Below are positions 57,475-64,000 of a DNA stretch of 64,000 bases, piece after piece; position 1 is the first letter of the stretch; every line of letters begins with the position of its first letter. A model generated the notes under the pieces. It was not told where the DNA came from. It did no database searches and saw only the letters and a program-made list of their open reading frames with translations. The stretch comes from Sympetrum striolatum (Eukaryota; Arthropoda; Insecta; Odonata; Libellulidae): the NCBI GenBank assembly GCA_947579665.1, contig OX388345.1, positions 59,573,454 to 59,637,453 of the forward strand. Reading direction: 5' to 3'. The translations under genes were made by a program, and so were the position numbers.

Positions 57475-58741
57475 ATTCTCATTAATCGATGCAAATTTAT
57501 CTTCTAGAGAAACTTAAGGAAACTCATGCATAATCGCAATTAACCTACTTTTTCTTTAGGCATATAATATTTCTGTGGGTTCCCTTTGCATCTGTATCAG
57601 TCAGTCGACAAATATTTCATCGCATGATGCGCCGAGGTTAAAAACGTGGTAGTCCTCGTCATGCGTTTTGCTGCATGGATTACCCGGGCGATTGATTAAT
57701 GCAGAGACTTCCACATGTTTCCACCCAGCCCTTCCCAACCGGTAATTTACTCATTGCCGCAAGTTTTCGGAGACCTCAGGTCGAGTCACCGCGAAAGTTT
57801 ACTTACTCCGTTTTAAATCGCCTCTCCCCATGCAAGTGCCGTAATCACCCCGTCCTCCGAAGCCGAAAATTAGCCGTCTTCCAGCGATCCGTACGTCCTT
57901 TTTCCGCAAGTCCGCTCTTAATGAACGCACTTGCCCCACTCCCTTAACGATCTCCTTCTTAAAAACAGGAGTTTCTTCCCCTTTTCCATCCCATTGTCTC
58001 CATTTTCATGCCTTTTCTTCCTCGGACGAAAACCTTTCTTCTCGCGGAGTTTTTCTTTTCCCGAGGTGGGTGGAGGAATTCGCCGAGGGGGCGCTGCCGT
58101 AAGTGGTGAATACGGGCCCCTCCCGGCTTATCGCAAAAATAACAGTACATGCTAGGTGGCGTTACTTGTCACGATAATAGCATGGCTGGAAGCAATAACT
58201 CTCTTCCTATATCTTTTTTTTGGCCTCCCTCTCCCCCTGACGCCACCTCCAGGTTCATCCGGCCGTGCCCGCTCTCGACTCGGGACTCCCTACAATTAAT
58301 TCTACAACTCCTCGTCTTCGAACGAGTATTTTTAGACCTCGCGGGTATTATTTCGGAGGCGAAAATGCTGGTGATGGGCGGGGGAAAAGTTTTGTCGTCG
58401 CCGTTGTTTTAAAATTTCGGTGAACAAAAGGGGAAGGTTTCGTTTTTTTTGCGAAGGCTGCGCGATACTTTTTAGCTCACTTTTCGGATGGAAATTAGGG
58501 TTAGTTTTTGTGGGATGGTTTTGCTTTAGGAGATGAAATGCTGCTGTTCTCTCGGGCTTGCGAATGTGTTTTGTGCCAATTATCTTCTGCGATTGCGAGC
58601 GAATCCCGATATGGGCATACTCTTTTGTCGTTTAGAGAATTGGAGGTTTGTGGATGAGAATTTGATGGGTTTCACATCTTTTAACTGCGATATTTTAAAT
58701 CGTTGGGGTTTAATTCGTGGTATAAACTTATATCAGAAGTG
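57475..58741. other. GC/CpG-rich island
   Basis: About 57640-58500 has high CpG and pyrimidine-rich runs with overlapping chance frames (57699-58412). The frame at 58533-58841 runs into the SINE copy that starts near 58742, so it cannot be a conserved gene as it stands. Confidence 0.4.
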
Positions 58742-58950
58742 TCGCGGTTCCGGGTTCGAATCCCGGCTAATCGGATTTTTCCGGTTAGGGAATGGTTGTC
58801 TGTGTATGTTGTGTGTGTGTGTGTGTGTGTTTGTGTTATAAATTAAAAATGCAAAAAAAGGAATAAAATTAAGAAAAGGGGTAAATTGGAGGAATAGCCT
58901 TTCTAGGCTAAAATTCGCCCCAATAAGACGGCATTATTATTAATATTAAT
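58742..58950 (+). mobile_element. SINE family 1, 5'-truncated copy
   Basis: Starts inside the tRNA-like head just before the B box (GGGTTCGAATCCCGG) and then matches the copy at 29340-29597 closely through the GGATTTTTCCGGTTAGG block, a GT repeat, GGAATAAAATTAAGAAAAGG, the 3' stem AGCCT/AGGCT, TTCGCCCC, AATAAGACGGC and an ATT tail. The A box is missing, so it cannot be transcribed from its own promoter. Confidence 0.8.
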
Positions 58951-59761
58951 AGTGAATACAGAAATGTGTTATGTGACAAATATGCAACGATACGTCTCAT
59001 TCGTATATCTTGTGGTGAAGGTTAGTTGTTGTCTAGCAATCTCAATGGTTAATATTTGATTATATAGGTTGTATAGCAATCTTTACCCCTGCCATATACC
59101 ACTAGTGGCTCGTGGAGTATATATCTAAACCTAATAATAAATACGATTTGGTAACTTACTAAAAATGAATTTATTCCTTCCATTTTGACATGAATGTTGG
59201 GAAGGTTTGCTGTCTATATGAATTCATTCTTTGTTTTTTTAAACTTAAATGGGAGGTACCAATTTCAGTTTCAAGTCGGCACGCTACTTTAGTGGGAGAG
59301 TCTTCGCAGAAAATTGAATTTCATTAGAGCGAAGGTGAATTTCCGTTTTCCGGAGGGTTTTCATTTAGCGAGCCCTTACTTGCAAGGAGCGTAAGTCAAG
59401 ATGAAATACTGCATGAGAATTCCTAAACTACATCGTGTCATTCCAAAAAGATTTAGCTTATTCATTTGAATATTTTTTGTAACCGTCATTTTCTGCATTT
59501 AAAGTGGTTGTATGGCTACGACCGTTTTCAAATACATTCGAATTTGTATTTGAGGAAGTTCAAATATTTGTATCTTCTCCAAAAAAATAATTTATTTTTC
59601 GATTTTTAAAGAAGCCTTTGGGAATCGACAGAAAGAATTGAAGAAAGGCAAATGTTATGTTGTGATTAGATTCCGATGATTCTAATGTAAAAGCTGATTG
59701 TGTCGGATGAATTTCATAAAAGTGATGGTTTCAGGCGTTATTTTGTGGAACTTCTCCATCT
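58951..59761. other. AT-rich non-coding stretch
   Basis: No gene or element recognised; GAAAACGGTCGT (minus strand, around 59520) resembles the 3' half of the hammerhead-like motif but stands alone. Confidence 0.45.
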
Positions 59762-59845
59762 TATCAGAATAAAAACAACTTTGTAATTTGTGGTCTAAAT
59801 AAAGGGCAGTACTGTGGAAATTACAAAGTTGTATTTATTCTGATA
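59762..59845. other. 84-base near-perfect hairpin
   Basis: Arms 59762-59789 and 59818-59845 are reverse complements over 28 bp with one mismatch, around a 28-base loop. It may be a tiny MITE or foldback; transcribed, it would give a hairpin of miRNA-precursor size. No target duplication is evident. Confidence 0.6.
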
Positions 59846-62129
59846 TGAATTTCATTAGTCTTTCAGATACTTTTCCCATTGCTAATACAATTAGGTACAT
59901 CTTAATCTCACCTCTTCCCTTCCCGAATTGAATTTTTAAGCAACCTTTTTCTGTTTTGTTAACTACCGATAATATTTTTATGTTTTTTGAACATAATTGT
60001 ATCAATGTAATTCCCAAGTCGTTCGTGTCAACTTAGAACTACAACTGATAAAATAACTTAAGCATGTATGAGTCTTATATGGAGAGCTCAATTTCTTAGT
60101 AATTCATCTCCTCCTTATGGGTAGATGATAGCTAATTTGTTATTGGTTTGTATCCCATCTAAGTATCTTCATTTTTTCATTGCCGCCATTTATTATTATA
60201 TAATCAATACAGATATTTAGTTCCATGAAATCTTATCTACTTTATCGAGAATCGTTTCTATAAATAAAAAACGAGCATTTCTATACTTAATACTATCTGC
60301 AATGCAATGATTCGTTCTCTCTTCTTATTCTTCAAATATTTTTTTAAGGAATTAATTTGAGCTGATAATGCGAATTAAAAATTAGATAATTATCCATTCC
60401 TCCACATGAAAGTAATTCTGCGAGACACTTTTCCTCAGGCCAAGGACCAATTAAGCCGCGAATAACTTTTTTCTATTCGCTTCCTAATCTTCCTAAAGTA
60501 TTCCATTCTCGCGATATTTTGTTTGACCTACATACCGTTTTTCGTTTCATTATCCTCGGAAGTTTTCCTTAAACTCGCGAGAGTCTTGTTTTAGCTACGC
60601 GGATTAAATTGATATCCTTGCGGAACGCTTGAGATATTTGAAGAATTCTTTGCTTTTGGTGCATTTTACACTCTCGCGCTGCGAGAATACGTCAGTTGGA
60701 TGGAGTGACGCTCGTTTAAATATTCATCGCTTAGAAATTTGGATGTGTACGCTTTGACGACAGAATGAACTGTAGATTCTTTGTTTCATCCTTTTTCAGG
60801 TGTTATTTGCGTTCCAAACTATCCGAGTTGGCTTTGAAATAGCAACATTTTTATTACAGAGCCCTCGCTTATATATCCCGCGGGTGCCCTTTACTTTTTG
60901 CATTTACCAGATATCATTATCTCTGTTTTTGTGCATTCACCAATGGAATTCTATTTTTACACTTTTCGAACAAATGGAAATCTCCAACCTTATCATAAAA
61001 ATATAACGGTACGCGAAGCATTATACTTATCATTAAATCGAGATTTCAGATTAGCTTCTTTAATCTATGTCGGCATTAGTTGGCATTATATTTTGCGTCG
61101 TCACTCTGCGTTTGTCATTAGACAGAGAACAGGATAATAGAAATATGCTATTAGTTATTCAGGTTTTTATTTTTCACGTTCTTTAGTTATTCCACCAGAT
61201 ATACAAGAATCTTATCATGTCGACCTATTCAGTACCTCAAATGCATAAATTTACTGACTCGGTAATCTTAAATGGTATGTAAATAATAAAACGATTTCCT
61301 ATTCTTCTGTTTTATTCTTTACTCACATGAAACAGTAATTACATGGATGAATCACAAAATGGCGTATTTTCTAAATAATGATTTGAGAAAATTTGAAATT
61401 GTGTTGCATATTATTTTTTCACCCTAAAATTGGCATATATTAGCCAGAGAAATAATTGGTTGAATCTATCTTGCAATGTCATAACTTTAAATAATTCCGC
61501 ATTTATTTTTATATTAGGTAATATCAAAAATGTTGGATTCTAGTTATTTGTGAGTGAAGTTCTGACTTATCACACCTTTTGGTAATTATGCTTATGTGTG
61601 CGTAAACTTTGTATTCTCATTGAGCTCATTTCGTATCCCTCGGGATTCAACTGGGATCCAATAAAATCTGTGAATATTCAAGGTGTTTGTATGTGTCGGA
61701 GGAAGGGCAAGAAGTACTTCTTGAAAACTTCATCTGAATGTACTTTTGAGTCTGAGAACTTACTAACTAGTAAAACTGTCAATAAATATTATTAAAATTG
61801 ACCTCAGAAAGAACTTCGGAGAACTTAATGCTTCATTGTGCATACATCATGAGTTTTCCTCCAACATTTTGTGATTAACCATCTTGTTCTGTCCTCTTTA
61901 TATCTATTCATATATTTTAATACGCATTGGTAATTTACGTTGTTATTTTTACGAAAAAATACACGATGAGCTTATTAACATTTGGATCTTAAAATTATCC
62001 CCGTACCTCCTGATTTCCCAATATTTACCCTCTTTACTTCTCCACTCTCTCCTCCACTTCCTTTGCACAGTCCCTTCCCCCCACGCTATTTGTCTTGTAT
62101 ATATTGGCTTGTTGTATTTTGCTCCACAC
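59846..62129. other. Mostly AT-rich non-coding stretch
   Basis: A moderately GC-richer patch lies at 60410-60720. Reading frames of 60-93 codons are unrecognised, and no element ends were found. Confidence 0.45.
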
Positions 62130-62154
62130 CAGAAGATAACGATTGAAACCGGTC
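62130..62154 (+). ncRNA. Degenerate hammerhead-like core
   Basis: CAGAAGA (one difference from CUGANGA), a poorly formed stem II, GAAA, palindromic CCGG and the triplet GUC. CCACA upstream (62124-62128) and TGTGG downstream (about 62172) could pair as a distant helix I. Probably a fossil of the same motif as at 23942-23979. Confidence 0.3.
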
Positions 62155-64000
62155 GTTATTTTTAATAAAATTGTGGAAAAGGTTCCACCTCTCTTTCCTT
62201 CATTTTACATTTCAAACATTCTCTTTTCCTCTAGAGGATTAAAGATCTAGTAAGTGTAAAACTGAATCTAATTTTTAGATATGTAATACTTTAATTAGAA
62301 ATAAAACACGATAATCGTTTTATAAAAGAGTTTAAATTTTATTGGTGAGAAAAAGGTCACTTAGATGTGAACGGATACTTATAGTTAACCTTTAAATCCA
62401 GCGCATTTCACTGTTGAAAAAGAATTTTCATACACTTTTCCAGAAGGAATAAATTCAACTTAACAAAGATGTACGGCGTAACTTCGAATGGGCGCTAAGG
62501 TTTCCCGTTTAGATCCTCCGCCTAGTTTTCAAGTTATTCATAGTGGGGCATCGAGGGAGGGAAACATCATGTCCTCTTTAGACCATCGCCGTGAAATATT
62601 AGCCGTGGTTTTGTTCGGTGTAGCGCACAGGAGTTTATTCATAAGTCTCGTGCGACGCCGGCGATGCGAGGGTGGGTCGGGAAAGTGAAAAAAAACGCTG
62701 CCCTTCCACTTTATTCATAAGTCTCGGGAAAAATTCCTGCCTTTTAAATGTTCCCTGAATCCCAACCTTCTGGCTGCAGACACACCGTCAGTTATATCAC
62801 TTCAGCCAATTAATCCTATCGCGGCCCTGCCTTTGCATTATTTCCCCAGCGTTTGTTTTTTTAATCTCGCCCCTGCGTGGCTGCCACGTCTTATCCGCCC
62901 TCTCGCTTTATTTCCACTTTTTCGCATTTTTCTCCCTTCCCCCTCCTTCTTAACGCTCCCTGCTTTCCCTTGTGTTCTCTCTCTGCATTATCCATCCGTC
63001 TGGAGGATCATGGCCTCGTTTATCATTCTTTTTCATATTCCAGATTTTTTTGTCTTATTTGAATAACACGGGGAATAAAGAAAGGGAAAATGAAAGAGTT
63101 TCGGGAGTGTTATGGCGATGTCCCTCTTTTAAAATAATCTCAAGATGAATTTATATCGGATCGTCATCGTCATTAGAATTCTGTCTTATGGTTGGCTGGG
63201 ATTTGTTGTTTTAAAATTCACTGCCCCTTTCGTTGTGATAACTAACTGTTCTTTTGTTTCCCCCAAAACTGTTATCTCTGCCTTCCACTTGGTCTTTCCC
63301 TCGACTTTTTTTTCTGTAGCACCCTCTTCCTCCGCTGGATTTGTAGCACCTACGTCATTCCTATAATTTAGGTTTCTTAAATAAATTTCAACTCTAGGCC
63401 CAAGGCATTTAAAACAAGACATTATTATTTTAATTGTTAACTATCTGATCTGCGTATTTTTCTCTGGAATCAGGGTTTCTTACGTAACTTCATCACCCTC
63501 AATATTAAATGATTTATTTTTCGCGGAGAGATCAAGGGCACCAGCACATTTAGCTTAAATTTCTTTATTTCTTTATTTTCTTTCTCTATTCTTCAGATGT
63601 AGTTACTTTTAATCACGCCTGTATTACTGTCATTCAAGTTAGCGAATTAAATAGGGATTATGGGTAAATTAAAGCCTTAATTTTATCTAATACTAAGTAG
63701 GTAATTTTTCCGTACAGTCTTAAGGTAAGTTATCCTTTGAGGTAAAATGTTCTAAACCAAACCTGTCGTATCAGAAATGTTATACATATGACTTGGTCTC
63801 TTTCCGTAGGAAAATGTTAGGAAATAAAAAACTCGTGATTCCTGCAACTTTGGAGTTGTCTGTTATCAAACTTAATTTTGTAATACCATTACAGTAAAAT
63901 ATACTGAAAATATTTTTATTACAATGCAAGTACATTTGGATCTTTTCATTTCTAGATAATTTTTGTTATTTAAATAGCCAGGAAGCGCATCAAAATATGT
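62155..64000. other. Non-coding sequence with a GC-rich island
   Basis: About 62470-63110 is an island with CpG and pyrimidine-rich runs (chance frames 62488-63066). The last 900 bases are AT-rich with no recognised feature. Confidence 0.4.

Noticed and set aside
58533..58841. 102-codon plus frame
   Set aside because: Its last third is SINE sequence including the GT repeat, so the frame is accidental.

Overview
The window looks like AT-rich, gene-poor eukaryotic DNA, most likely intergenic or intronic sequence from an arthropod (probably an insect). This rests on the mix of decayed CR1/Jockey-like and RTE-like LINEs, tRNA-headed SINEs, hAT-type non-autonomous elements and eukaryotic tRNA genes with internal A/B boxes and T-run terminators. 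The species assignment is inference; nothing here names it. I found no convincing host protein-coding gene. The only long protein reading frame with clear family motifs is the reverse transcriptase of a 5'-truncated LINE at about 5.2-7.3 kb (minus strand).

Layout. 1-2.6 kb: plain AT-rich DNA. 2.62-3.35 kb: two hAT-like elements abutting through the same 8-bp target sequence, the second with a tRNA-headed SINE nested in it. 5.19-7.28 kb: LINE with a 442-codon RT frame and an (AAT/ATT)n tail. 7.95-8.09 and 12.57-12.77 kb: two copies of one repeat, each carrying a hammerhead-ribozyme-like core. 15.1 and 23.9 kb: foldback elements, the second with a hammerhead-like core at its apex. 21.2-31.1 kb: relics of at least three further LINE types, a full-length SINE and another hammerhead-like core. 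42.1-43.1 kb: an element with four ~177-bp tandem units. 43.1-46.2 kb: an inverted pair of hammerhead-like arms, then two identical tRNA-Pro(AGG) genes inside a ~550-bp duplicated block. 51.8-52.7 kb: LINE relic whose 3' stem is related to that of the 5.2 kb LINE. 55-59 kb: repeats, a LINE 3' end and a second SINE copy. Many 0.3-1 kb islands of higher GC, frequent CpG and strand-biased pyrimidine runs recur through the window; they hold most chance ORFs and I could assign none of them.

How the parts relate. The LINE 3' end (stem-loop, then a CGCCCAAATAAAGACG-like box, then ATT repeats) reappears on the SINE family at 29.3 and 58.7 kb with a different but still self-complementary stem, and again on the 52.6 kb LINE relic. 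This is what is expected if the SINE is copied by that LINE's enzyme. The most unusual theme is the recurrence, in otherwise unrelated sequence, of CTGANGA + short hairpin + GAAA + tiny palindromic stem + UH. That is the layout of a type I hammerhead ribozyme with minimal helix III, known from Penelope-like elements and animal retrozymes. All repeat comparisons and translations were made by eye; percent identities and folding energies were not computed.
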